Assembly (NCBI RefSeq): GCF_025602895.1
Contig: NW_026516264.1
Coordinates: 219,031-283,030, forward strand
Direction of reading: 5' to 3'
Length of the DNA: 64,000 bases
From: Polychytrium aggregatum
Taxonomy: Eukaryota; Chytridiomycota; Chytridiomycetes; Polychytriales
Shown here: in pieces, positions 51,589 to 61,670 of the stretch
Layout of the letters: each line of letters opens with the position of its first letter
How positions within the stretch are numbered: the stretch's first letter is position 1
Notes under the pieces: generated by a model
What the model saw: only the letters and a program-made list of their open reading frames with translations
What the model was told of the DNA's origin: nothing
The model's database searches: none
Made by a program: the position numbers and the translations under genes

Positions 51589-51973
51589 TGTGATGATCAT
51601 GCACGTTGGGAACACGTGTGGACTGCTGCGCGTGATGCACCGTGAGTCATGTTTGTTTGTCTTGGCGTGTATTCCCTGATTGGCTGGCGCCGATGACTCT
51701 TACTTCGCCTCCGACTGCGCTGTGCTTCGCCCCTCTCTCTAGCAGCTCCGCCTCCCTCGCACCCCCATCTCGTCCCTCGTTTGTCGCTCCACCCCTCTCG
51801 CCCACTTTCGCCCTTCGGTTTCCCTCTTGGCTATAAAGCCCCTCCTTTCTTGCACCCATTTTGTATCTGCAGTTCGAACAACACTTGTTGTTATCTGATA
51901 AGTCGTAATATAGCTTATCGTTGTTCGCCAAGCACCTGGTCGTCCAGTGTCGTTGCTTGTCGTGGTCCTCACA
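51589..51973 (+). repeat. G3 5' LTR
   Basis: 385 bp. TATAAA about 245 bp into the LTR and AGTTCGAACAA about 40 bp further. The complementary TTGTTCGAACT follows the LTR end by two bases (51976-51986). Confidence 0.95.
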
Positions 51974-52093
51974 TATTGTTCGAACTCCCTCTCTCTGTCT
52001 GACCACCTGCTTGGCTGAGGCTTCGTTGCTGCCCTCATCCTTCTATTCTCTGTTGTCTTCCCTGCATCCTCGCTCCCCACTTTCAAAGCCCAC

Positions 52094-53077
52094 ATGGACC
52101 AACTCCAGGCCCAAATCGTTGCCCTCCAGGAGGAACTGGTTCTCCTCCGGACCACACATTCTTCCGCCGCCCCACAGCTCCCGCACATGCCGACCCCGGA
52201 CAAGTTCGACGGCACCAGGTCAAAGTTCCGCCCCTTCGTCAACCAGTGCCGCCTGCTCATGATGCTCCAGGCATCCAGGTTCCCGTCCGAGCAAGTCAAG
52301 GTGGGTTACGTCTTGAGTTTGCTCACTGGTCCGGCCCTCCAGTGGGCGACTCCCTTGATCGAGTCGAACGATCAAATCCTGCACTCGTTCGACTCGTTCA
52401 TGGAACGCTTTCGCCAAGCGTTTGACGATCCCGACCGCACCCACACTGCCGAGCTGCTCCTTTCCTCCATGGCACAGGGCAACCGCTCGTGCATGGATTA
52501 TGCCTCAGAGTTCCTCCGCGTTGCCGCCGACCTTCCCTGGAACGACGAAGCCAAGATCTCCGCCTTCCGCCGTGGCCTGTCGAGGGAGATCAAGCAGCGC
52601 CTCTCCTTCATCGACCCTCTCCCTCTCCGCTTGGTCCCGTTCGTCGAGCGTTGCCTCAAGATCGATGCACGCATCATCGAGCTCAACAACGAGCTCCGAA
52701 ACACTGGCCCTGTTTCCTTCGGCACCCAGGCCTTCAACTCCCGCACCCCGTCCTTCCAGCCGCCCGCCCAGGAGCCTCCGGTTCTCTACTCCGAGCCGAT
52801 GCAGATCGACGCCGCCGTCGTCAGCCGCCTGACCCCCGAGGAGAAGAACCGCCGCTTCCAGGAGCGCCTCTGCTTCCGCTGTGGCAAGCCCGGCCACGTC
52901 GCCAAGTCCTGCCCCCTCAAGTCCGGCTCCCGTGCTCCCGCCTCTGGTTCCCGCTTCCCCGGCTCCCGTCCTCAGGCTCCCGGCTCCCGTCCCCGTTCGA
53001 AGGTTGTCCGAACCATCGTCTACGATGATGGTGAGGAGGAACACTTCGAGTCGGGAAACGACCAGGCCCAGATCTAA
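52094..53077 (+). CDS. gag: G3 Gag
   Basis: 327 residues, nearly identical to G1 Gag (for example SFIDPLPLRL where G1 has SFINPLPLRL). Same capsid core and CCHC knuckle CFRCGKPGHVAKSCP. Stop TAA at 53075-53077. Confidence 0.94.
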   Translation: MDQLQAQIVALQEELVLLRTTHSSAAPQLPHMPTPDKFDGTRSKFRPFVNQCRLLMMLQASRFPSEQVKVGYVLSLLTGPALQWATPLIESNDQILHSFDSFMERFRQAFDDPDRTHTAELLLSSMAQGNRSCMDYASEFLRVAADLPWNDEAKISAFRRGLSREIKQRLSFIDPLPLRLVPFVERCLKIDARIIELNNELRNTGPVSFGTQAFNSRTPSFQPPAQEPPVLYSEPMQIDAAVVSRLTPEEKNRRFQERLCFRCGKPGHVAKSCPLKSGSRAPASGSRFPGSRPQAPGSRPRSKVVRTIVYDDGEEEHFESGNDQAQI

Positions 53078-53095
53078 GTGGAGGCTTAGATCTGG
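53053..53095 (+). promoter_or_regulatory. G3 gag-pol -1 frameshift signal
   Basis: Heptamer G GGA AAC at 53053-53059 in phase with gag (codons TCG GGA AAC), spacer GACCAGGC of 8 nt, stem CCAGATCTAAG / CTTAGATCTGG of 11 bp with loop TGGAGG at 53068-53095. After a -1 slip the frame is open into Pol with no stop. Confidence 0.78.
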
Positions 53096-56000
53096 AGCCG
53101 TCTCCCCTTCCTCCAGAAGCAAGCGTCGATGGTAAGGAGCATGAGGTAAGTGTCGAACGCATGGCTATGTGTGGAATGATCAATGTAGTCGGTGGTGGAT
53201 CGCACTCTGTCAAACCCGCCTCTTCTAAGGGCACATCTGGCTCCCAGATGTCTTTGACAGAGCTCCCGATCTCCACACCACCTGCGAACTTGGTCATCTG
53301 CTCGAACCATGCTGCCGACACTGATCTCTGCTCCGAGCCTTCTTCGTGCGTCTCGTCGATTTCTTCGTCTTCTCCCGTTTTCTCCGCTTCTCTTGTTCTC
53401 CCTTCTGGTCGCTCCCTCTCTTGCCAACTTCTCGTCGATTCTGGTGCCTCCGGCAACTTCATCGACGAGAGCTTTGTTGACCGCTTCTCGGTCCCCCTCG
53501 TTTCCAAATCCACTCCCCTCCCTGTCCAAGGTGTCGATGGCCAGCCACTTTCTTCCGGCCCCATCACTTTTGAGACGGAACCCCTCAAGATTGTTCTTGG
53601 GGACTACACTCAACACCTTTCCTTTGATGTCATTAAGTCTCCCCACCAACCTGTTATCCTTGGCTATCCCTGGCTGCAGTCCATCGAACCTAGGTTCCAC
53701 TGGGCTCGTGGACTCCTTTGCCTTCCCCGTCCTGCAAACCACATCCTCAAGGTTGTGGATGCCTCTTCCCTCCCTTCCGTTTCTTCCGTTTCTCCTTCTC
53801 CCCTTCCTCTTGTTGGCGACACACCCAATGTTTTCCCTCGTGCCTCTACCGACACCACTGTGGTGCTCGCTTCTTCGCCTCGCACCGTTTGTACTCGCGA
53901 AGATGATCAGAATAAAGTGATCGCTCAACGTTATTCTGATTGTGTTCCGAGTGAGGTGCCCTGTTCCTGTGCTGCTCGTCCTGGTCCCTCCGGTCTCGTC
54001 TCCGTCCGTCCTGGTCTCCCCGGTCCCGTTGCTCCCAGCCCCGCTCCTGTCCGTGTCCAAGCGATCAGGTACAAGTCGTTGGAGCAGTCCGTCCTCGACA
54101 CACAGTCTAGCCCCGACCCCCTGACTGTGTTCCAAGTCCTCGTCCTTCCTGCCACCGATCCGGATCCGACGCCCCTCTCGACGTCGATCCCCGAGGAGTA
54201 CAAGTCGTTTGGCTCAGTCTTCTCGAAGCAGGAAGCCGATTCGTTGCCCCCGCACCGGACGTACGACTGCCCGATCGACCTGGAGCCCGGCAAGACCCCC
54301 AAGTTCGGACCGCTCTACTCCCTGTCAGAGCCCGAACTCAAGGCCCTTCGTGAATACCTCGACGACAACCTCGTCAAAGGGTTCATCCGTCCTTCGTCCT
54401 CTCCCGCCGGTTCTCCGATCCTTTTCGTCAAGAAGAAGGACGGCTCTCTGCGTCTCTGCGTGGACTATCGCGCATTGAACACGATCACGGTCAAGAATCG
54501 TTACCCCTTACCGTTGATCAATGAGATGCTGGACCGAGTCCGGGACGCGAAGGTGTTCACGAAGCTGGACCTCCGCGGGGCCTACAACCTGCTGCGTATC
54601 CGCGCAGGCGACGAGTGGAAGACGGCCTTTCGCACTCGTTACGGCCAGTTCGAGTACTTGGTGATGCCCTTTGGACTCACCAATGCTCCGGCCACCTTCC
54701 AGCACTTCATCAACGATGTCCTTCGTGATGAACTGGACAACTTTGCGATTGCCTACCTTGACGACATTTTGATTTACAGCGCTGACCCCACTCAGCATGC
54801 AAATCACGTCAAGCAGGTCCTGGCCAAGCTCCAGGCTGCAAAGTTGTACTGCAAGCTGGAGAAGTGCGAGTTCTCCAAGGACAAGGTCTCATTCCTCGGC
54901 TACGTCATCTCGCCCAAGGGTATCGAGATGGAACGAGCAAAGCTCTCCGCCATTGTCGACTGGCCCGTCCCCCGCAATGTCTCCGACCTTCGCTCCTTCA
55001 TTGGGTTCTCGAACTTTTACCGTCGCTTCATTGACGGATATGCCAAGATCGCCGGTCCGCTCACGCTCCTGTTCAAGAAGTCCCAGGTCTTCCGCTGGTC
55101 CCCCGACGCCCACAAGGCTTTCCAGTCCCTCAAGGAAGCCTTCGTCTCCGAGCCCGTCCTTGCGCACCCCGACCCATCCAAGCCCTTTGTCGTGGAGTCT
55201 GATGCCTCAGACTTTGCGATCGGATGCGTCCTGTCCCAGCGCGGCTCCGATGGCCACCTGCACCCGTGCTCCTTCCACTCCCGCACGCTCATGGATGCTG
55301 AACGCAACTACAGCATCTATGAGAAGGAGCTCTTGGCCATCAAGGAGGCTTTCGAGGTCTGGCGACACTACCTCGAAGGTGCCCAACACCCAGTCCAAGT
55401 CCTTACCGACCACAAGAACTTGGAATACCTGGCGTCGGCCCGCATCCTCAACCAGCGACACGCCCGGTGGTCGCAGTTCCTGTCTCGGTTCGACCTCCGG
55501 ATCCAGTACCTCCCCGGTCCAAAGAACGGCAAGGCCGACGCTCTCTCCCGCCGCCCGGACTACGTCCCTCCGTCCGCACCTGTGTCCAAGGAGCCTCCCC
55601 CGTTGCTGCCACCTTCGTCGTTCGCCTGTGCCGTCCGTCGCTCCTCGGATGCAAGTTCCACTCGCCCTGTGGACTTGCTCAAGCTCATTGCCGAGGAGCA
55701 ACCCAAGGACCCGTCCCTGGACCAGCTCCGCAACGATCCCAAGTATGTCCTGAAGGATGGTCTCCTCACCTTCATGGACAAGATCGTTGTGCCCGAGTCG
55801 TGTCGAGTCCCCGTCCTCAAGTCATGCCACGATCCTGTCGCTGTTGGACATCCTGGCATTCGGCGGACTCGGGCACTGATCTCGAGGCAGTTCTGGTGGC
55901 CCTCAATCCGCAAGGATGTCCAGGCTTATGTCTCGACGTGCGACACTTGTGCACGCTCGAAAGTCCCTCGACATAAGCCGTTTGGATACTTGCAGCCCCT

Positions 56001-57120
56001 CCCGACGGCATCGCGACCCTGGTCTCTGGTGACGATGGACTTTATCACCGACCTCCCCGAGTCCAACGGCAAGACTTGCATCTTTGTCGTCGTCGATAGC
56101 CTGACCAAGATGGCCCACTTCCTTCCCTGTCGGTCCCTCCCAAGTGCCGAGGAAACAGCGTCGCTGTTCCTCGACAACATCTTCCGTCTCCACGGTCTCC
56201 CGGACAACATCGTCTCGGACCGAGGAAGCCAGTTCACCTCGCGGTTCTGGCAGGCCCTGTGCTCAGAACTCGGCATCAAGACCAGTCTGTCCACGGCGTT
56301 CCACCCCCAAACCGATGGACAGACTGAGCGGGTCAACCAAGTCATCAACCAGCATCTCCGCTGCTACACCTCGTACCAGCAGGATGACTGGGCGATGCTG
56401 CTCCCGCTCGCCGAGTTCTCATACAACAACCTCGAGCACACCTCGACCAAGGCCTCCCCGTTCCTGGCGACTTACGGCTTCAACCCTCGATTCGAGTCTC
56501 CGGTCCTTCCTTCCAGCCTCGATGTCCCCTCCGCGACCGACCGAGTCGAACACCTTCAGCACAACTTGGCGTTGCTGAAGGAGAACCTCGAGAAGGCCAA
56601 GGCGGACTACAAGCGCTTTGCGGATGCCCACAAGTCCGACGCTCCCAAGTTCGCTCCTGGCGATCAAGTCTGGGTCCTAACACGCAACATCAAGACCACC
56701 CGTCCAAGCAAGAAGTTGGACTACCAGCGCATCGGACCCTACAAGATCGTCGAAGCCATCGGTTCCCTCGCCTTCCGCCTCGACCTTCCCAAGGATCTCA
56801 AGATCCATCCGGTGTTCCATGTCTCCCTCCTTGAGCCCCACAAGTCGAACACCCTCCCCGGCCGCATCCAAGACCCTCCTCCGCCAGTCCGCGTCGACGA
56901 CCACTTGGAGTATGAAGTCCAGGAGATCCTCGACTCCAAGCTGGTCCGCGGTAAGTTGAGCTATTTCGTTGATTGGAAGGGCTACTCGACTGATCATCGC
57001 AGCTGGGAGCCCGCCAACTACGTTAACGCTCCCGACAAGATAGCCGACTTCCACCGCCGGTACCCCGACAAGCCTGGACTTATTGTTCGCAGGAGTGGCC
57101 GTAGTTTGGGGAGGGGATGA
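53059..57120 (+). CDS. pol: G3 Pol (PR-RT-RNaseH-INT-chromodomain), intact
   Basis: Open -1 frame of 1354 codons from the slip site to TGA at 57118-57120, directly against the 3' LTR. Protease LLVDSGASGNFIDESF; RT with KLDLRGAYNLLRI and YLDDILIYSADPTQH; RNase H DASDFAIGCVLSQRGS and DHKNLEYLASARIL; integrase HHCC (HDPVAVGHPGIRRT ... CDTCARSK) with D,D,E residues in TMDFITDLPE, NIVSDRGSQFT and QTDGQTERVN; GPY module RIGPYKIVEA; chromodomain EVQEILDSKLVRGKLSYFVD then WKGY and WEPANYV. The chromodomain suggests targeting to marked chromatin. An ATG at 53161 exists but the conserved frame begins upstream. Confidence 0.95.
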   Translation, partial: RPGPDLSGGLDLEPSPLPPEASVDGKEHEVSVERMAMCGMINVVGGGSHSVKPASSKGTSGSQMSLTELPISTPPANLVICSNHAADTDLCSEPSSCVSSISSSSPVFSASLVLPSGRSLSCQLLVDSGASGNFIDESFVDRFSVPLVSKSTPLPVQGVDGQPLSSGPITFETEPLKIVLGDYTQHLSFDVIKSPHQPVILGYPWLQSIEPRFHWARGLLCLPRPANHILKVVDASSLPSVSSVSPSPLPLVGDTPNVFPRASTDTTVVLASSPRTVCTREDDQNKVIAQRYSDCVPSEVPCSCAARPGPSGLVSVRPGLPGPVAPSPAPVRVQAIRYKSLEQSVLDTQSSPDPLTVFQVLVLPATDPDPTPLSTSIPEEYKSFGSVFSKQEADSLPPHRTYDCPIDLEPGKTPKFGPLYSLSEPELKALREYLDDNLVKGFIRPSSSPAGSPILFVKKKDGSLRLCVDYRALNTITVKNRYPLPLINEMLDRVRDAKVFTKLDLRGAYNLLRIRAGDEWKTAFRTRYGQFEYLVMPFGLTNAPATFQHFINDVLRDELDNFAIAYLDDILIYSADPTQHANHVKQVLAKLQAAKLYCKLEKCEFSKDKVSFLGYVISPKGIEMERAKLSAIVDWPVPRNVSDLRSFIGFSNFYRRFIDGYAKIAGPLTLLFKKSQVFRWSPDAHKAFQSLKEAFVSEPVLAHPDPSKPFVVESDASDFAIGCVLSQRGSDGHLHPCSFHSRTLMDAERNYSIYEKELLAIKEAFEVWRHYLEGAQHPVQVLTDHKNLEYLASARILNQRHARWSQFLSRFDLRIQYLPGPKNGKADALSRRPDYVPPSAPVSKEPPPLLPPSSFACAVRRSSDASSTRPVDLLKLIAEEQPKDPSLDQLRNDPKYVLKDGLLTFMDKIVVPESCRVPVLKSCHDPVAVGHPGIRRTRALISRQFWWPSIRKDVQAYVSTCDTCARSKVPRHKPFGYLQPLPTASRPWSLVTMDFITDLPESNGKTCIFVVVDSLTKMAHFLPCRSLPSAEETASLFLDNIFRLHGLPDNIVSDRGSQFTSRFWQALCSELGIKTSLSTAFHPQTDGQTERVNQVINQHLRCYTSYQQDDWAMLLPLAEFSYNNLEHTSTKASPFLATYGFNPRFESPVLPSSLDVPSATDRVEHLQHNLALLKENLEKAKADYKRFADAHKSDAPKFAPGDQVWVLTRNIKTTRPSKKLDYQRIGPYKIVEAIGSLAFRLDLPKDLKIHPVFHVSLLEPHKSNTLPGRIQDPPPPVRVDDHLEYEVQEILDSKLVRGKLSYFVDWKGYSTDHRSWEPANYVNAPDKIADFHRRYPDKPGLIVRRSGRSLGRG

Positions 57121-57505
57121 TGTGATGATCATGCACGTTGGGAACACGTGTGGACTGCTGCGCGTGATGCACCGTGAGTCATGTTTGTTTGTCTTGGCGT
57201 GTATTCCCTGATTGGCTGGCGCCGATGACTCTTACTTCGCCTCCGACTGCGCTGTGCTTCGCCCCTCTCTCTAGCAGCTCCGCCTCCCTCGCACCCCCAT
57301 CTCGTCCCTCGTTTGTCGCTCCACCCCTCTCGCCCACTTTCGCCCTTCGGTTTCCCTCTTGGCTATAAAGCCCCTCCTTTCTTGCACCCATTTTGTATCT
57401 GCAGTTCGAACAACACTTGTTGTTATCTGATAAGTCGTAATATAGCTTATCGTTGTTCGCCAAGCACCTGGTCGTCCAGTGTCGTTGCTTGTCGTGGTCC
57501 TCACA
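57121..57505 (+). repeat. G3 3' LTR
   Basis: 385 bp, identical by eye to the G3 5' LTR. Preceded by polypurine GGGGAGGGGATGA. Confidence 0.95.
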
Positions 57506-57747
57506 GTGGAGCATCACAGAGAAGCGAGAAGGGGGTGCGAGAGTGGCTGGTGTGCAAGCGAGAGAGGCTTGGCACAGCCCGGGGACATGTGCCGAGCGGT
57601 GGGGGAGGCAGGAAACCAGTAGACGCGGGTGGCAACGGCGCGTGCTCATGCATGGGGGCAAACAAACACGTGGGGACTCATGATTGGTGCGGAGGGCGAG
57701 AGCATGCGGGACAATCTCATTGGTCCGTTGTGATGCTGGTCATCACA
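57506..57747 (-). repeat. G2 5' LTR, part 2 (split by G3)
   Basis: Remaining part of the 5' LTR, beginning with the second GTGGA copy (57506-57510) and ending at the ABC2 target duplication CGTGA. Confidence 0.9.
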
Positions 57748-59756
57748 CGTGATTTGTGCTTTCTTCACGGCAACTTGGTGGGGGTGCTCGAGAGTGGCGT
57801 TATATTTGTCTTCAAAGTAGTGCTGACGGTTGAGGGCAGTGACGGTGCGGATTTCCTTGAAAGCCTCGCCGGCGATCTCGCCCGAGTCCTCATACAGCTT
57901 CTTGGTTTCATCCTCGAACTTGTGGCGTAGACGTGCTTCGAGGAAGGAGGCAGCGCCGATGAAAGGAGAAGCAACAACGAGGATCTGTGCGCGAGGAAGC
58001 AATCGCATTGCGAAGCGCCATTCGCGGTTAGTGCGGTCCTCGTTAGTCTCGATATAGCGCGGGATCCTTTGCGGAATGACGACCCAAGCACAGTAAGTGC
58101 CGAGCGGTCGAACAGAGCTACACCAGTAATCCGGACTGCTGTGTGCGTACCAGAGTGAGTTGCCAGGAGTTGATGAAAGCCACAAGGAATCCAGCAACCG
58201 CCGTGACGATGAGCTGGGCGACGTCGCCCCAGACCTTCGTGACCAGATCGCCGACTTTGAGAGCATCGACGGCGAGTCTCGACGTGAGGGCGCCGAGACT
58301 GTGGCCCTCCTCGTCATAGAACCCAACCTCTTGCCTCAACAGCGCGGCAAAGGTCAGGAGGCGGATTCGTCTCGATATGGCTGCACCGGCCTTTTCGAAA
58401 CCATAGAGCTGAAGGATGATCGAAAAGCACGCAATGACTCCCATAACGACAAAGAGGAACGAGTACAGATTTGCTCCCTTGAACGGCCCAGGATCGATCT
58501 CGGATGGATCAAGCAATATGATGCTGACGGTCGAGAAGATCAGAGCAAACACGGGGAAGACCTAAAGCCGATGCGAGTGATGTGTAAGCAAACAGGGAGC
58601 GTGGTTCTCCGACATGCGGTTTGAGGGCACAGCATCCGCGATCCAAAGTCGCCCTGGCGAACGCAAGCCCAGAGCATCCATACCCACCACAGCTGCACCG
58701 GAAGCGCCGAGGCACCCAAGGATAATATATCCCCACTCAGGCTTCATGAGCGCGAGAACGCGCCGGATGGGGGCGTCCTGCTTCTTGAGCTCGCGTCGCC
58801 TGTCTTTCTCCTGTTTCTTCTCTGCTCGAACAGCATTACGATGATCCTCGCTTGACTCCAAAACAAGGCGGGTCTCGGCGGTGTGGTCGTCCTTATCGGA
58901 GACGATCTGAACTTCGTCCTCGCCATTGCCATTCTCCTCGACGACGGTGTCGCCAGAAGAAGTCAGTGTCCTGCGGCGAGAAACACCAAGGGTGGTTTCG
59001 ACTTCCATCTTGATCCGCTGCTTCTCGACAAGCCCGGCATACACCCCGCCTTTCTTGAGCAGCTCGCTGTGGTTGCCGATCTCGGCTATCACTCCATGGT
59101 CAAGGACGACGATCACGTCGGCGTTGCGGATCGTCGACAGCCGGTGCGCAATCACGATCGTCGTGCGGTTCTTGGAGGCGTTGTCGAGGGCCTCCTGCAC
59201 GATGCGCTCGGACTGGGTGTCGAGGGCCGAGGTGGCTTCGTCCAGCAGCAGGATCCGGGGGTTCTTGATCAGAGCACGAGCGATGGCGATGCGCTGCTTC
59301 TGGCCGCCAGAGAGCATGCCGCCGTGTTCGCCGACCGAGGTGTCATAGCCTTGAGGGAGCTTTGTGATGAATGCGTGGCAGTTGGCCATCTTGCAGGCGT
59401 TGATCAGCTGCGACTCGGTGACCTCCTCGATGGCACCCATGAGGATGTTTTGCTTGATGGAGGTGTTGAACAGCACGGGCTCCTGGCCGACGATTCCGAT
59501 GTGCTGGCGCAGCCACGAGACGTTGAGGTCCTTGAGGTTGTTTCCGTCGAGGACGACGTCGCCGGCTGGCGGGCGTGGCGTGGTATGTAATGTGTGGTGT
59601 GTGATGTGCGATGTATGATGTGGTGGTGTGTGGTGTGAGGTAGCATGGTGTAAGATGGTGTGTCGTGGTGTGAGATGATGTGTCGTTGTTCTGCTCCGCA
59701 AACTCTCGCCTCCCATCTGGTCTTGACTGATCGCAGCCAACATTCCACCACTACCA

Positions 59757-59839
59757 CCCATCACCCATCACCCATCACCCATCACCCATCACCCATCACC
59801 CATCACCCATCACCCATCACCCATCACCCATCGCTCATC
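59757..59839. repeat. Heptamer minisatellite in ABC2 intron
   Basis: Same 7-bp repeat as in ABC1 intron 3, inverted (ACCCATC on the plus strand), with the same copy number by eye and identical flanks. Confidence 0.9.
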
Positions 59840-61660
59840 ACCCAGTCGTACCGGAGGGGTCGTAAAATCGCTGGATCAGCTGCACAATCGTCGACTTGCC
59901 CGACCCGGACGGCCCCACAAAGGCCACGGTCTTGCCAGATTCAATGTCGAGAGTGAGGCCGTGGAGGATCTTGGTGTCCGGGCGGGAGGGATAGGTGAAG
60001 TGGACATCCTTGAACTGGATAAAGCCGGTGACTTCGGCGGGCTTCTTTCCCTCGGTCGAGAGCGAGTCGATGGTGGGAACACGGTCGATGATGGCGTAGA
60101 TCTTGAAGGCAGCACCACGGGCATTGGAGACGGCCGACAGGTTTGTTGGGAGCATGATCAGGGCCATGGCACCAATGATCATCGAGAAGAACACAACCAA
60201 GACATCCTGGCCTTCCATGTCCGAACTAAGAACCAGCCGGGATCCGTACCAAAAGGCCAAGCCGTAGGACCCAAAGATGACGAGCATGAAGGATCCAAAG
60301 CCGATGCCGAGCGACAGACCTTTCTTGAAGTCAGTCACCTCGGCCTTTGCAAGTTCCTTGTCGTACTTTTCAATGAACCGCTTCTGGAGGGAGAACGAGT
60401 AGACGGTTCGGATTCCACCAATGACTTGCTCAGCGATTGCGCCTGCACCGGCATAAGCATCTTGGCCCTTTCCGGTGAACTTGCTGATCGCGCGAATCAT
60501 CAAAGTGCCAACGACACCAAGAAGTGGAAGTGAAGCCAACAGGACCAGGGCAAGCTTTGGACCCTTGACAAATGCAATGACAAATCCGGCAATGAACTGG
60601 GAAATGGATTGGATACACATGCCGGCCTTCTCCGAGATGCCGTCTTGGATCAGGGCTGTGTCTTGAGCGAGGCGGGTCGTGAGCGACCCTTCGGCAGCAA
60701 GATCGAACCACCCAACGTCCTGACGGAGCACCGACTTGACAAAGAGCTGACGAATGCGGCGGGTCTGGTTTTCGCCCGAGAGGACCCAGAAGAGCTGGGT
60801 GAGGTAGCCCGAAAAGAGCATGGCGATGCCGAAATACACAAAAATCAAGATGGTGTTGTAGAGGGGCTGGGGGTCGACGCTGGCGAGCAGCTGAGCCTTG
60901 GTGACGACCTGGCCGCCAGGCAGGATGTAGTTGCCGTTGGCATCAGTGGCCAGCTGGGAAGTCGCAAAGAGGTTCTTGGAGCCCCCGAGGAAGGAGCCCA
61001 GGACAAGAATGGAACATGGCATCAGGGCGCCAATGACTGCGCTTGTGATCAGACCGAAGCTGTGGAGCGAATGAGACAGGGAGCCAGTGAGCGAACGCAT
61101 GGAAGAATGGTTTGGCAGTTGGCAGTGGATCATGCGGATACAGCGCCGACACAACATGCGACAATGGACAGGACGAGCTGGATCCGGGCAGCTGTCAAGA
61201 CTATAGCGGAGCCCCTGGGAATGAGAGGTGACACGGCTGAAGGGAGTGACAGAGACCGGTCCCGCTTCCAAGACGACGGCCAGTCGATCGAGACAGCCCT
61301 GGTCTCGCTGCTACTGCGTCGAACTCACAATATCAAGAGCCTGTCGCGCGTATCTGCAAAGCGAAAGAGTTTTCCAAAGGAGACGACCGGTTCCTTTTCC
61401 TTTGGCGGCGGGGCATTGGCGTTGTCGCCTTTGGCCTTCCGGGCGAAGAGGGCCAGCGGGGAGCGCTTTCGAGGAGCGTTGTCGGTGGTGGCCGGAGCCG
61501 GCAGGGAGTCCTCGGCGGGGGCCTGATCGAGGGAGCCGACCGGATCAGCTTCCTTGGTGACCGCCATGGCGTCGAATGTGTCGGTTCAGGGTGTGCTTGG
61601 GATGATGGGTGTATTGGAGGTTTCTTGGGTGCGGATGGGCAGGCCGCGGCGTCGAGCAAG

Positions 61661-61670
61661 CCCTTTTATA
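61661..61670 (-). promoter_or_regulatory. TATA box of ABC2
   Basis: TATAAAAGGG on the minus strand, about 95 bases before the ATG at 61567. Distance and type match the ABC1 promoter. Confidence 0.5.

Larger units (their letters stand above)
51589..57505 (+). mobile_element. Ty3/gypsy chromovirus G3, intact, nested in G2
   Basis: 5917-bp element of the G1 family inserted in the 5' LTR of G2 with target duplication GTGGA. Its 385-bp LTRs look identical to each other but differ from those of G1 at several sites (for example CTCTAGCAGC against CGCTGGATGC). Gag and Pol are both open, so this copy looks complete and possibly able to move. Confidence 0.95.
45751..57747 (-). mobile_element. Ty3/gypsy chromovirus G2, interrupted by G3
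   Basis: Minus-oriented element inserted in an ABC2 coding exon with the 5-bp target duplication CGTGA (45746-45750 and 57748-57752). Its own length without the nested G3 is about 6.1 kb. LTRs are 419 bp, starting TGTGATGACC and ending CTCCTTACA in its own orientation. The 5' LTR (right side) is split by G3 at 51588. Pol and Gag frames are open. Protein similarity to G1/G3 is clear but moderate, so it is a separate family sharing the same architecture. Confidence 0.95.
38137..61567 (-). pseudogene. Full-size ABCB transporter, copy 2, split by nested retrotransposons
   Basis: Nine exons in minus orientation: 61567-61329, 61059-59852, 59565-58688, 58561-58151, 57984-57748 continued at 45745-45623, 45439-45356, 45229-44755, 38632-38511 and 38364-38137. 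They total 1335 codons including the stop, with consistent phases. From the fourth exon on, lengths equal those of copy 1 (411, 360, 84, 475, 122, 228). Walker A, signature and Walker B motifs of both NBDs are present. Two insertions break it: G2 (carrying G3) inside the 360-base exon after codons reading KKAQI, and G1 in the intron after the 475-base exon. I see no other stop or frameshift, so the gene was probably functional until very recently. The exon insertion of about 12 kb should abolish the second half of the protein. Confidence 0.9.
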
